Source: Raineya sp964654605 (GTDB lineage Bacteria; Bacteroidota; Bacteroidia; Cytophagales; Thermonemataceae). From it: a stretch of DNA of 64,000 nucleotides. Below the pieces are notes generated by a model, which saw only the letters and a list, made by a program, of their open reading frames with translations, was not told the DNA's origin and ran no database searches. The stretch is from assembly GCA_964654605.1 (NCBI GenBank), contig CAZZLW010000046.1:1-64000 (forward strand), in the 5' to 3' direction. Made by a program: the position numbers and the translations under genes. Positions 8,010-16,907 of the stretch are shown piece after piece (position 1 is the first letter of the stretch; every line of letters starts with the position of its first letter).

Positions 8010-9512
8010 ATGAAAAAAGTAATTTCTCTGCTTTTCTTGTGGGTGCTTTGTAGCAATGTATTCGCCCAAAAAGTTTTAGAATACATCGTCAATTTGAACG
8101 ATAGAGTTGATGACCTTTTCAAAGTAGAACTGAAAGTAAAAGGTCTTGGCAAGGAAAACAAAATTTATCAATTTGCCGCTACGGCTCCGGGTACTTATCA
8201 GGTAATGGATATGGGGCGTTTCGTAAGAAAATTTGAGGCTCTGGATAGCAAAGGAAAGAAAATTACTACCAAACAAATTAGCACAAATCAGTGGGAAATC
8301 GCAAATCCTGAAAAAGTAGCAACTATTCGCTACCATATTGCCGAAACTTTTGATACCCCTGTAAGCGAAAATAAAATTTACGAAATGTGTGGCAGTTCGC
8401 TTGAAAAAGACCACGCCCTCATCAATGGGCAAACGATTTTTGGCTATCCGCAAGGTATGCAATCCGTACCGCTGAAAATCAAATTTTTATACCCTAATGA
8501 GTGGCAGTATGGTACAGCTTTGGAAATGAAAGATGGCTATTTTTTAGCCAATAACTACGACCATATCGTAGATTCACCTATTCTTTTTGGCAATCTTTCC
8601 AAGGCTTCTACGAAAATTCGCAATACACAAGTAGAACTTTACACTTACTCCAAAACAGGCAAAATTACTTCCGAAAAACTGCTTTCTTCAATGACTAATA
8701 TGCTTGTTGCCGCTGATTCTTTCCTCAATGGCTTGCCTGTGCCTCGTTATACGTTTTTGTTTTTCTTTGAAGATGCAAATGCAGGAGCTTGGGAACATTC
8801 GTATAGCTCCGAATACATTATCAAAGAGCAAGACTGGACAGAGGATTTTGGCAAAAAAATGACGGATATTGCCGCTCACGAGTTTTTTCATATCGTAACC
8901 CCGCTGAATATTCATAGCGAAATTATTGAAAAATTTAATTTCGTTACGCCTACCCCTTCCGAGCATTTATGGCTTTACGAAGGAACTACCGAGTGGGCTT
9001 CGCATAAAATGCAAATTTGTTATAGCATCAAAACCTTAGACGAGTATTTCAAAGATTTACGCCGCAAAGTAATAGTTGATGAGCGTTTCTATGACAAAAC
9101 TTATAGTTTGAGCAAAATGAGTCTTACTTCTTATACTCCCGAAGGGCAGAAACAATATGGCAATATTTACAATCGTGGTGCTTTGGTTGCAGGACTGCTG
9201 GATATTCGTCTTTTAGAACTTTCGCAAGGTAAGCGTGGCTTGCGTGAGGTTATCAATGAGTTTGCCAAAGAATACGGACCCAACAAGAGTTTCCCTGAAA
9301 AAGAATGGTTTGATATTTTTGTAAAACGAACTTATCCCGAAATAGCAGACTTTTTTAATCGTTATGTAAAAAATGCCGAACCTTTGCCCTTGAAAGAATA
9401 CTACGACAAAATTGGTATTACTTTCGACGAAAAAGAAAAAACCTTTTCTATCAATCCGCAGGCTACTTTGGAGCAGATGCGTTTGCGTGAGCGATGGATG
9501 AGAAATAATTGA
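8010..9512 (+). CDS. M61-family metallopeptidase (glycyl-aminopeptidase-like)
   Basis: A secreted zinc peptidase of 500 residues with the signal peptide MKKVISLLFLWVLCSNVFA. The zinc motif HEFFH is followed by IVTPLNIHSE. The downstream glutamate lies in LWLYEGTTEWASHKM, the arrangement typical of family M61. The N-terminal half is the beta-rich domain of the family. M61 proteins usually carry a C-terminal PDZ domain; here the chain stops soon after the catalytic domain with only a short tail, so the PDZ is missing or very reduced. The frame shows no sign of disruption, and a terminator follows at once. Confidence 0.88.
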   Translation: MKKVISLLFLWVLCSNVFAQKVLEYIVNLNDRVDDLFKVELKVKGLGKENKIYQFAATAPGTYQVMDMGRFVRKFEALDSKGKKITTKQISTNQWEIANPEKVATIRYHIAETFDTPVSENKIYEMCGSSLEKDHALINGQTIFGYPQGMQSVPLKIKFLYPNEWQYGTALEMKDGYFLANNYDHIVDSPILFGNLSKASTKIRNTQVELYTYSKTGKITSEKLLSSMTNMLVAADSFLNGLPVPRYTFLFFFEDANAGAWEHSYSSEYIIKEQDWTEDFGKKMTDIAAHEFFHIVTPLNIHSEIIEKFNFVTPTPSEHLWLYEGTTEWASHKMQICYSIKTLDEYFKDLRRKVIVDERFYDKTYSLSKMSLTSYTPEGQKQYGNIYNRGALVAGLLDIRLLELSQGKRGLREVINEFAKEYGPNKSFPEKEWFDIFVKRTYPEIADFFNRYVKNAEPLPLKEYYDKIGITFDEKEKTFSINPQATLEQMRLRERWMRNN

Positions 9513-9517
9513 TTGCT

Positions 9518-9545
9518 AAAAGCCCTGAATTGCATCAGGGCTTTT
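9518..9545 (+). terminator. Terminator after the M61 gene
   Basis: AAAAGCCCTGA / TCAGGGCTTTT separated by six bases, followed by a T-rich stretch. Confidence 0.8.
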
Positions 9546-9590
9546 GTTTTTGCAAATATTTTTGTAGATTTGGAAAAAAACTTGCTTGCA

Positions 9591-10418
9591 ATGGAAACTT
9601 TGGAGAGAAAAACGAAGGTTTCTACTTACTTGGATAAAAAAGATACAATCGTTTATCCCGATTCTGACGGCAAACCTATGGCAGATAATACCAAGCAATT
9701 TAATTGGATAGTGCTTATCAAAGAAGGTTTGGAGGCGATGTATGCCCAAGAGCCTAATGTTTTCGTAGCAGGCGATTTGCTTTGGTATCCTGTGGAAGGC
9801 AATCCACGCATACGCAAAGCCCCTGATGTAATGGTAGTTTTCGGCAGACCGAAAGGAGATAGAGGCTCGTATAAGCAGTGGGAAGAGGATAATATTGCTC
9901 CACAAGTAGTTTTTGAAATCAATTCGCCGGGTAATACGCCTGCCGAAATGTCTCAAAAGTTAGTGTTTTATCAAAATTATGGTGTTCAGGAATATTACTT
10001 TTATGACCCCGATACCAATGAGTTACTGGTTTGGCTTAGAGAAGGGGAGCATTTCGTAGAAATAGAAGTAAGCAAGGAATGGCAAAGCCCTTTGCTGGGA
10101 GTTCGTTTTGTGTTAGATTTTGAGGAAGGGACAATGCATCTGTATCGCCCCACAGGCGAAAGATTTGCCACTTATACCGAAATCTTGCAAGTTCTGACAG
10201 AGGCAGAGTTGAAATTACAGGAAACGCAAAAAGTTTTAATAGAAAAAGAAGAAAACCTTATCAAAGCTCAAGAGAATTTGCAACAAGCTCAAGAGAATTT
10301 GCAACAAACGCAAGAAAATTTGCATAAAACCCAAGAAAATCTTGCGAAAACTTTACAAGAAAAGGAAAAACTTGCAGAAAAATTGCGTCAGTTGGGTATA
10401 AATCCTGATGAAATTTGA
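9591..10418 (+). CDS. Uma2-family (DUF820) endonuclease-like protein with coiled-coil tail
   Basis: A 275-residue protein. I chose the ATG giving METLERKTK; the in-frame TTG upstream falls in the terminator of the previous gene. Residues about 30-180 are a Uma2/DUF820 domain of the PD-(D/E)XK fold: KAPDVMVVFGRP supplies the Asp, VVFEINSPGNTPAEM the E-x-N variant active-site strand, and KLVFYQNYGVQEYYFYDP follows. The last 85 residues are a Lys/Glu/Gln-rich coiled coil built from near-identical seven-residue units (QENLQQA, QENLQQT, QENLHKT, QENLAKT). Uma2 proteins are common in cyanobacteria and some Bacteroidota and have no established role. The gene stands alone between two terminators. Confidence 0.85.
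   Translation: METLERKTKVSTYLDKKDTIVYPDSDGKPMADNTKQFNWIVLIKEGLEAMYAQEPNVFVAGDLLWYPVEGNPRIRKAPDVMVVFGRPKGDRGSYKQWEEDNIAPQVVFEINSPGNTPAEMSQKLVFYQNYGVQEYYFYDPDTNELLVWLREGEHFVEIEVSKEWQSPLLGVRFVLDFEEGTMHLYRPTGERFATYTEILQVLTEAELKLQETQKVLIEKEENLIKAQENLQQAQENLQQTQENLHKTQENLAKTLQEKEKLAEKLRQLGINPDEI
10260..10345 (+). repeat. 21-bp tandem repeat in the Uma2 coiled-coil region
   Basis: About four consecutive 21-bp units of the type CAAGAGAATTTGCAACAAGC, each encoding one seven-residue (one-heptad) unit. The first two units are nearly identical, which suggests recent duplication within the gene. Confidence 0.8.
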
Positions 10419-10419
10419 G

Positions 10420-10456
10420 TTTTAAGAGCCATCTCATTTAGAGATGGCTCTTAAAA
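10420..10456. terminator. Bidirectional terminator between the Uma2 gene and gyrA
   Basis: TTTTAAGAGCCATCTC / GAGATGGCTCTTAAAA: a perfect 16-bp stem with a 5-base loop, with A/T tracts on both sides. It serves two convergent genes. Confidence 0.9.
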
Positions 10457-10458
10457 TT

Positions 10459-13400
10459 TTATGCTTCAGCGGATAATTCAGGGTTATTATCAGAAATCGT
10501 CGGGGTATTTTCGTTTTCTTCTTCTTCCATTTTTTCAATTTTTGCTACTGAGGAAATTTCATCATCTTTGTTGAGTGTGATAAGTTTTACCCCTTGTGTG
10601 GCACGTCCTTGCAAACGTAAATCGCTTACGCGTATGCGTATAGTAATGCCTGATTTGTTGATAATCATTAGGTCGTCATTATCCGAAACTTCTTTGATAG
10701 CAACCAGTTTGCCTGTTTTTTCGGTAAGGTTCATTGCTTTTACGCCTTTGCCTCCACGAGCCGTGATGCGATACTCTTCTACTTCCGACCGCTTGCCAAA
10801 GCCCCTTTCCGAAACTACTAAAAGATGCTGATTTTGGCTCTGTACGCAAACCATTCCAATTACAACATCATCGGGGTTGTTTTCATCAAGCCAAATACCT
10901 CTTACGCCAGTGGCATTACGTCCCATAGGGCGTACATTTTCCTCGTGAAAATGAATTGCCCTGCCCGATTGAGTAGCAATAATAATATGGTCGTTGCCTG
11001 TTGTCATTCGGACTTCAATGAGTTTGTCGCCTTCATTGATATTGATAGCATTGATACCCGTAGCTCTTGGACGAGAATAGGCTTCCAAAGTGGTTTTCTT
11101 GATAGTGCCTTTTTCGGTACACATCACCAAATAATGGTTATTGATGTAGTCTTCGTCCTCCAAAGTTTCTACATTGATAACGGCACGCACTTTATCGCCA
11201 TTTTCAATTTGAATAAGATTCTGAATAGCACGTCCTTGGGCGGTTTTGCTTCCTTCGGGAATTTCATAAACTTTTATCCAAAATACTTTTCCACTTTCTG
11301 TAAAAATTAGCAGATAGTTGTGGTTGGTTGCTACGAATAGATGCTCGGTAAAATCGTCTTCTTTGGTAGTTACACCACGAGAACCTACGCCACCACGCCC
11401 TTGCACACGATACTCGGAAAGAGGAGTGCGTTTGATATAGCCTTTGTGTGAAATAGTAATGACTACTTGCTCATCAGCTATCATATCTTCGTCCTGAAAC
11501 TCTTCTGCCGAATAAACAATTTCAGTTTTACGTTTATCGCCGTAACGTTCTTTGATTTCGGTGAGTTCTTGCTTGATAATTTCCATTCGGCGTTTTTCAT
11601 CAGCCAAAATATTTTCCAAATCAGCGATGAGAGCGGTAATTTCTTGGTTTTCGGCAACGATTTTTTCTCTTTCCAGTCCTGTAAGTCTTTGCAAACGCAT
11701 ATCCAAAATGGCTTTCGCCTGAATTTCGGTGAGAGAAAAATTATTCATTAAACCAGTTTTGGCTTCATCGGGGTCTTGGGCATTGCGAATAAGGGCAATG
11801 ACAGCATCTAAATTGTCCAGGGCTATGAGCAAACCTGCTAAAATATGAGCCCTTTTTTGAGCCTCGTTCAAGTCAAATTTTGTACGGCGTACTACTACTT
11901 CGTGGCGATGTTCTACGTAGTATTTGATAAGCTCTTTCAGGTTCAGGGTAGCAGGTCTTCCTTTTACAAGGGCTACATTATTGACACTGAAAGCCGTTTG
12001 CAGTTGTGTATATTTGAATAAATTATTGAGTACAATGGCAGGAATAGCATCTTTTTTGAGTTCATAGACAATTCGTAAGCCGTCTCGGTCGGATTCGTCG
12101 CGTATGTCGGAAATTCCTTCAATTTTCTTTTCATTGATGAGTTGAGCCGTTTTTTCAATCATCGCGGCTTTATTGACCATATACGGAATTTCTGTAACGA
12201 CAATCAAATCTTTACCTGACTTGCTTTGCTCAAAATTGGCTTTGGCACGGATAATAATTCTACCTCTACCTGTTTTGTAAGCATTTCGCACCCCTTCGTA
12301 GCCGTAAATGATACCACCCGTAGGGAAATCGGGGGCAAGAATGTATTTCATTAACTCACCGATACTGATTTCGGGGTTATCAATGTATGCCAAAATACCT
12401 TCAATCACTTCTGAAAGATTGTGTGGAGCCATATTGGTTGCCATACCTACGGCAATGCCCGAAGTACCATTGATAAGCAAATTAGGAATTTTGGCAGGAA
12501 GTACAGTGGGTTCGGTTAGCGAATCATCAAAATTAGGCTGAAAATTAACGGTATCTTTGTTGATTTCGCCGATGAGTTCTTCGGCTATGCGTTGCAAGCG
12601 AGCTTCGGTATTATGATTGACAAAACCGTTCGCTACAAAAGAATGACAATCGCTTTCAATTTTTACCGAATACACCATATCCGTTTCGGGAAGCAAATGG
12701 CAAGTTTTTACGGTAGCATAATAATAACGCTTGGCAACAAGTTCCTGAAACAAACTTTGTAAATACACATTGTTGAGTGTATTGAGAATTTGCTCGTAGT
12801 ATTTTTCAATTCTTTCGTAGCGGTCAAAGTTATTTTTTTCTAAAAACTTATGCGGAGCATATTGCCGAATATAATTGGCAATGTAGGGGATAAAATCCTT
12901 GCTCAAAGCATATTTGATAGGCTTTTCTTGTTGTCTTTGGCGTTCTTGCTCTACAATTTTATCAAGTTTTGTGGCTTTTTGGCTTGCAAAATTGATATTT
13001 TCGTAAAAAAGCCGAATGTTGTGAAAACCACTAATGACGAGCTTGTACTCTTTGCGTTTTTGGGTAAAACTTATACGACTGATAATGCCAAATTCCAGAA
13101 GTAGAATTTGCAACTCTCTTGCCAAAGTAAGGCTTTGCGTACAGTATTGCAGAGAGATAGTATTTTTTTCAAGCAAAGACACCGAAGCATCGCCTTCAAA
13201 AAGATATTGCAAGAATACTTTTTGGGCTTCTTTGGGGGCTTGTAAAATGCAAGTAGGGATATGCTTTTCGGCTGATTTTAGACCTACAAGCTGTGTAAAT
13301 AATTCGTTTTGGGCAAATTCAGAGGTATTTTGAACATCAAATTCATAAATTTCTTTTCCCGAAGGTAGCCTTCGCTGATACACATAAAATTTGGAGCCAA

Positions 13401-14271
13401 TAAGGTTCTGATAAGCATTGATAAAGTCGTCAAAATACTTTTTATCGGTACTATTGAAAGTAACTCTTTTCGGAGAAATAGAACCTTCGGCAATTAGACA
13501 AGCGGCAACAATGCTTTGGTAAATATCTTTTGAAGATGCTTTTGAAGCATACAGATTGGTTTGGCTTCGCTCAATCACAATTTTATCGCCTGCTTTTACT
13601 TTGGAAAGTTCTTTCCAAACAAAGATAGGTTTGCCTGCTTCATCTTTGCTTAAAGTAAGAACAGGGTGATTAGATGAACCTTTTAGCTGATAGCCTTCTT
13701 GCGTAGTAAGTTCCCAAATAGGGTGGTAGCCTGAATTGAAAAATTTAGTAGCCTTATGTACTTTTTGGTGCATAGAAAGTACTTGCAGGTCAATTTCTTG
13801 CTCGCTATCGGGCAGAGAGTTCTTTACTAAATCTTTGAGTGCTATAAGACCATAATTGGTTTTGATGAGTGTATCGCCTGTAAGGCAATAACGCATTGCG
13901 GCGGGGCTATCGCCATCAATAGAGCCAAAATTGCCTTGCCCATCCACAAGCGGGTAACGTAAAGACCATTCCTGAGCCATACGTACCATTGTTTCATATA
14001 CCGAAGAATCGCCGTGAGGGTGATATTTACCAAGAATTTCTCCTACAATACGAGCCGATTTTTTGTAAGGTTTGTTATGTAAAACGCCCAATTCCATCAT
14101 TCCGTAAAGTACGCGTCTATGAACAGGTTTTAAGCCATCGCGTACATCGGGCAAGGCACGCGAAACAATCACCGACATAGAGTAATCTATGTAGGCAGTT
14201 CGCATTTCGTCTTCAATATTGACAGGGAAAATATTTGAGGGGCTTTCAAGAGTTTTGTTGTCGTCTAACAT
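10459..14271 (-). CDS. gyrA: DNA gyrase subunit A, interrupted by an intein
   Basis: Type II topoisomerase subunit that cuts and reseals DNA; 1270 residues as translated, 844 after removal of the 426-residue intein. The N-extein has the usual start (EDEMRTAYIDYSMSVIVSRA), the winged-helix region and the catalytic tyrosine Tyr128 in AAMRY. The C-extein resumes with TEARLQRIAEELIGEI and continues through the tower and coiled-coil region to a C-terminal beta-pinwheel. A GyrA-box-like sequence, VQGRGGVGSRG, marks it as GyrA rather than ParC. The tail is acidic. The intein sits exactly between Tyr128 and the following Thr, so the protein cannot work unless it is spliced. No frameshift or stop is present in either extein or in the intein. 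Confidence 0.97.
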   Translation of the reverse strand: MLDDNKTLESPSNIFPVNIEDEMRTAYIDYSMSVIVSRALPDVRDGLKPVHRRVLYGMMELGVLHNKPYKKSARIVGEILGKYHPHGDSSVYETMVRMAQEWSLRYPLVDGQGNFGSIDGDSPAAMRYCLTGDTLIKTNYGLIALKDLVKNSLPDSEQEIDLQVLSMHQKVHKATKFFNSGYHPIWELTTQEGYQLKGSSNHPVLTLSKDEAGKPIFVWKELSKVKAGDKIVIERSQTNLYASKASSKDIYQSIVAACLIAEGSISPKRVTFNSTDKKYFDDFINAYQNLIGSKFYVYQRRLPSGKEIYEFDVQNTSEFAQNELFTQLVGLKSAEKHIPTCILQAPKEAQKVFLQYLFEGDASVSLLEKNTISLQYCTQSLTLARELQILLLEFGIISRISFTQKRKEYKLVISGFHNIRLFYENINFASQKATKLDKIVEQERQRQQEKPIKYALSKDFIPYIANYIRQYAPHKFLEKNNFDRYERIEKYYEQILNTLNNVYLQSLFQELVAKRYYYATVKTCHLLPETDMVYSVKIESDCHSFVANGFVNHNTEARLQRIAEELIGEINKDTVNFQPNFDDSLTEPTVLPAKIPNLLINGTSGIAVGMATNMAPHNLSEVIEGILAYIDNPEISIGELMKYILAPDFPTGGIIYGYEGVRNAYKTGRGRIIIRAKANFEQSKSGKDLIVVTEIPYMVNKAAMIEKTAQLINEKKIEGISDIRDESDRDGLRIVYELKKDAIPAIVLNNLFKYTQLQTAFSVNNVALVKGRPATLNLKELIKYYVEHRHEVVVRRTKFDLNEAQKRAHILAGLLIALDNLDAVIALIRNAQDPDEAKTGLMNNFSLTEIQAKAILDMRLQRLTGLEREKIVAENQEITALIADLENILADEKRRMEIIKQELTEIKERYGDKRKTEIVYSAEEFQDEDMIADEQVVITISHKGYIKRTPLSEYRVQGRGGVGSRGVTTKEDDFTEHLFVATNHNYLLIFTESGKVFWIKVYEIPEGSKTAQGRAIQNLIQIENGDKVRAVINVETLEDEDYINNHYLVMCTEKGTIKKTTLEAYSRPRATGINAININEGDKLIEVRMTTGNDHIIIATQSGRAIHFHEENVRPMGRNATGVRGIWLDENNPDDVVIGMVCVQSQNQHLLVVSERGFGKRSEVEEYRITARGGKGVKAMNLTEKTGKLVAIKEVSDNDDLMIINKSGITIRIRVSDLRLQGRATQGVKLITLNKDDEISSVAKIEKMEEEENENTPTISDNNPELSAEA
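12610..13887 (-). mobile_element. GyrA intein with LAGLIDADG-type endonuclease domain
   Basis: A 426-residue protein intron within GyrA (residues 129-554). It starts with Cys1 in CLTGDTLIKT and ends with the penultimate His and terminal Asn of VNHN; the first C-extein residue is Thr. The block B region is SSNHPVLTL. Between the splicing blocks lies a two-motif LAGLIDADG (DOD) endonuclease: IVAACLIAEGSI (about intein residues 127-137) and LQYLFEGDASV (about 226-236). These keep acidic residues at the metal-binding positions but are diverged elsewhere. Block F/G reads VYSVKIESDCHSFVANGFVNHN across its last part. The insertion site, after the active-site tyrosine, is the one used by mycobacterial GyrA inteins. 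All splice residues look intact. Confidence 0.95.
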
Positions 14272-14355
14272 TTTTCAAGAGGTTTTATTTTTAAGCAGGC
14301 TAAATTACGAAATTTTCGCCAATCTGAAAAAACGATGGTGTTTATTTTCTTGTCG

Positions 14356-15378
14356 TTATTTTCCAAAAAATAATTTTTCCCCTTCTAAATACAGCTCGGT
14401 GGGCAGGTTGTTCTCATAAATCTGTCCTGTTCCCAATCCTTGATGCCCCTTGAATGGTAGTGTAGCCGTCCATTGAGCAATGGCATTCAAGCCGATGTTG
14501 CTTTCCAAAGCCGAAGTTACCCACCAGCCAATTTTCCTATTTTGGGCTTCTTGTATCCAAGCCTCGCTTTCAGCAAAACCACCTAAAAGGGCAGGTTTCA
14601 GCACTATAAAGTGAGGTTTTATGCTTTGCAAAAGTTGCCTTTTCTGATGATTTTTGCCGATAAGTTCTTCGTCCAAAGCGATAGGCACGGGCGATTTTTC
14701 GCAAATTTGGGCAAGCTGTTCAATTTGATTTGGGGCAATGGGTTGCTCAATGGAGTGAATTTGATAATGAGAAAGTTTTTCTAATTTTTTCAGAGCCTCT
14801 TGGGCAGAAAAAGCTCCATTGGCATCTACGCGTAAAATCATTTCTTGGGGTGAAGGAAATTCTTTGCGGATAGAATGTAAAATGCTCAGTTCCGTTTCAA
14901 AATCCAAAGCTCCGATTTTCATTTTTAGGCAAGTAAAGCCTTTTTCAACTTTTTGGCGAATTTGAGAAAGCATCCATTCTTTGCTTCCCATCCAAATTAA
15001 GCCATTGATGGGGATAAAAGTTTTGCCTTCGGTGAAAGCACTTGGGAAAATGCGTTTTTTCCCGCCATTTGCTAAATCTTTTTCAGCAGTTTCCAAAGCA
15101 AAACGGATAGCAGGAAAAGCCTCTAAATCTGTGCTTTGAAGTGTCTGATTTTGATATTTTTGTAGAATTTCGGTTATTTTTTGCTCTAAATCTGCTCTAT
15201 CGTCCAAACTTAAACCTTTGAGTACATTTACTTCGCCTACGCCTTGTATGTGCGGATTGGATTTGTCCCAAATTCTGATGAAATAATTTTTCTTTTCTCG
15301 CAAAATACCCCTTGAAGTACCCGCCTCAAAACGGAAATAAAGCACATAAGGCTCAAAAGTTGCTTGTAGATTTTGCAT
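14356..15378 (-). CDS. menC: o-Succinylbenzoate synthase (enolase superfamily)
   Basis: Menaquinone pathway enzyme that dehydrates SHCHC to o-succinylbenzoate; 340 residues. The enolase-superfamily barrel shows the catalytic KxK (CLKMKIG), three metal ligands (Asp in RVDANGAF, Glu in SIEQP, Asp in ALDEEL) and the second catalytic Lys in VLKPALLGG. LDEELIG and KPALLGG are typical of OSBS rather than of the dipeptide epimerases, the main alternative. The residues near the C-terminus (TSALESNIGL) fit as well. Menaquinone is the usual quinone in Bacteroidota. No other men gene is adjacent. It is divergent from tpiA with 64 bp between them. Confidence 0.88.
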   Translation of the reverse strand: MQNLQATFEPYVLYFRFEAGTSRGILREKKNYFIRIWDKSNPHIQGVGEVNVLKGLSLDDRADLEQKITEILQKYQNQTLQSTDLEAFPAIRFALETAEKDLANGGKKRIFPSAFTEGKTFIPINGLIWMGSKEWMLSQIRQKVEKGFTCLKMKIGALDFETELSILHSIRKEFPSPQEMILRVDANGAFSAQEALKKLEKLSHYQIHSIEQPIAPNQIEQLAQICEKSPVPIALDEELIGKNHQKRQLLQSIKPHFIVLKPALLGGFAESEAWIQEAQNRKIGWWVTSALESNIGLNAIAQWTATLPFKGHQGLGTGQIYENNLPTELYLEGEKLFFGK

Positions 15379-15404
15379 TTTCAGATTTTTTTGCGTTAAA
15401 TTTG
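15372..15404 (+). promoter_or_regulatory. Promoter of tpiA
   Basis: TTTG (15372-15375) and TAAATTTG (15397-15404) separated by 21 bp. The -33 box overlaps the first codons of divergent menC. The tpiA ATG is about 38 bp downstream. Confidence 0.55.
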
Positions 15405-15442
15405 AGCAAATTTCTCAATTTTCACCTTAAAATGAAAAAACA

Positions 15443-16204
15443 ATGCCTCAAAAAATTGTAGCCGCTAATTGGAAAATGAACCTAAACTTTCAAGAAGCAA
15501 ATGCTTTGATTTCCGAAGTAACTAATATTTTGAAAGATGAAAAGCGAAATACTGCCGAAGTAATTTTTGCAGTGCCTTTTGTGTATATTCATCACTTGAG
15601 TAATTTTCTTAAAAATCAGCCTTTTGCGGTTGCCGCTCAAAATTGCTCAGAGTACGAAAAAGGGGCTTATACAGGGGAAATTTCGGCTCAAATGCTTGCT
15701 TCGGTAGGGGCAAAATGGGTAATTCTTGGGCATAGCGAAAGGCGTTTGTATTATCTTGAAACTTATCGTATGATAGCCGAAAAAATCCAAAGAGCCTTGC
15801 AGGTGGGTTTGAAAGTGATTTTTTGCTGTGGTGAATCTTTGGAAATTCGCAATAAAAACGAGCATATTGTGTATGTACAGAATCAGTTAGAGGGCAGTTT
15901 ATCAGAACTTTCTGCCGAGCAAATGAAAAATATAGTCATTGCCTACGAGCCTGTATGGGCAATAGGAACAGGCAGAAATGCTACTGCCGAACAAGCACAA
16001 GAAATGCACGCTCTTATTCGGGCTTATTTGAAAAAGAAATTTGGAAGCGAAACTGCTCAAAATACAAGTATTCTATACGGAGGAAGTGTGAATGCTCAGA
16101 ATGCTAAACCGCTCTTTGCTTGTACTGATGTAGATGGCGGACTGGTAGGAGGGGCTTCGCTGAAAGCAAGAGAATTTGCAGAAATTGTGAAATCTTACAA
16201 TTAG
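15443..16204 (+). CDS. tpiA: Triosephosphate isomerase
   Basis: Glycolytic enzyme interconverting dihydroxyacetone phosphate and glyceraldehyde 3-phosphate; 253 residues, normal length. The catalytic Lys is in AANWKMN, the catalytic His in ILGHSERR and the catalytic Glu in IAYEPVWAIGTG. The phosphate-binding loop region LYGGSVNAQNA and GLVGGASL complete the barrel. Its own promoter lies in the menC-tpiA divergent region. Three bases after the stop begins copy A of the interspersed repeat described below. Confidence 0.97.
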   Translation: MPQKIVAANWKMNLNFQEANALISEVTNILKDEKRNTAEVIFAVPFVYIHHLSNFLKNQPFAVAAQNCSEYEKGAYTGEISAQMLASVGAKWVILGHSERRLYYLETYRMIAEKIQRALQVGLKVIFCCGESLEIRNKNEHIVYVQNQLEGSLSELSAEQMKNIVIAYEPVWAIGTGRNATAEQAQEMHALIRAYLKKKFGSETAQNTSILYGGSVNAQNAKPLFACTDVDGGLVGGASLKAREFAEIVKSYN

Positions 16205-16206
16205 AG

Positions 16207-16350
16207 TAATTGTTTAGGTATATTTTGCAGTAAGGAAACAGGAAACAAGATACAGGAAACAGGATTTTAGAAATTAGACAGAAAAATGAGAGAGAAAGCC
16301 CTTAAAAACTTGAACATCAAACGCTAAACTTTTTTGAACGTAAATAATTA
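16207..16350 (+). repeat. Interspersed 3'-flank repeat, copy A
   Basis: Begins TAATTGTTTAGGTAT directly after the tpiA stop. It runs through GGAAACAGGAAACAAGAT, a duplicated CAGGAAACAGGATTTTAG block, a purine-rich CAGAAAAATGAGAGAGAAAG segment, CTTGAACATCAAACGCT and TTTTTTGAACGTAAATAATT. Copies B (33131) and C (41886, reversed) match it in the same order. After it comes a run of short CTTCAAACT-like units up to the yqeY start. Confidence 0.8.
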
Positions 16351-16450
16351 CCAATTAGATGCATAAAAAACCTCAAACCTTTGAACTTCAAACTCCTGAA
16401 CATCAAACCCTTAAACTTTTACTAAACAACTTCAAAAAACTTTTACATCT

Positions 16451-16900
16451 ATGACACTCAAAGAACGCATCAACGAAGATATCAAAGAGGCAATGAAAGC
16501 CAAAAATCAGGCGGCTCTGACTGCTTTGCGTGAGCTAAAATCAATGATTCTTTTGGAAGAAACCAAAGAAGGCGGTACGGGCAACCTTTCGGAAGCCGAT
16601 GAAATTGCTATTATCAATAAGGCATTGAAACAACGGAAGGAATCTTACGAAATGTTTGCCTCGCAGGGTAGAACCGAACAAGCCGCCGAGCAGCAAGCAG
16701 TAATTGCAATTATGGAAAAATATTTGCCACAGCAACTTTCGTCTGAGGAGGCAGAAGCTCAAATTCGCGAAATTATTGCTAGTGTGGGGGCTACTTCTGC
16801 CAAAGATATGGGTAAAGTAATGGGACAAGCTACCAAAACCCTTGCAGGAAAAGTAGATAACAAAACCCTTGCCGAACTTGTCAAGAAGTTATTGAGCTAA
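16451..16900 (+). CDS. GatB/YqeY domain-containing protein
   Basis: A 149-residue cytosolic helical protein of the YqeY family, related to the tail domain of the GatB amidotransferase subunit. The pattern is clear: LKERINEDIKEAMKAKNQ, then LRELKSMI, IAIINKALKQRKESYEMF, IMEKYLPQQLSSEEAEA and the C-terminal DMGKVMGQATKTLAGKVDN. Its role is uncertain; GatB tail domains bind tRNA. It is the first gene of a three-gene run with cvpA (7 bp downstream) and a prs-like gene. Confidence 0.93.
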   Translation: MTLKERINEDIKEAMKAKNQAALTALRELKSMILLEETKEGGTGNLSEADEIAIINKALKQRKESYEMFASQGRTEQAAEQQAVIAIMEKYLPQQLSSEEAEAQIREIIASVGATSAKDMGKVMGQATKTLAGKVDNKTLAELVKKLLS

Positions 16901-16907
16901 AATTGTT

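Noticed and set aside
10260..10345. Regular repeats that could suggest a CRISPR array
   Set aside because: The units are contiguous 21-bp coding repeats without spacers and encode heptads of a coiled coil.
12610..13887. Group I or II intron, or an insertion sequence, in gyrA
   Set aside because: The reading frame is continuous through the insert and the splice residues are those of an intein.
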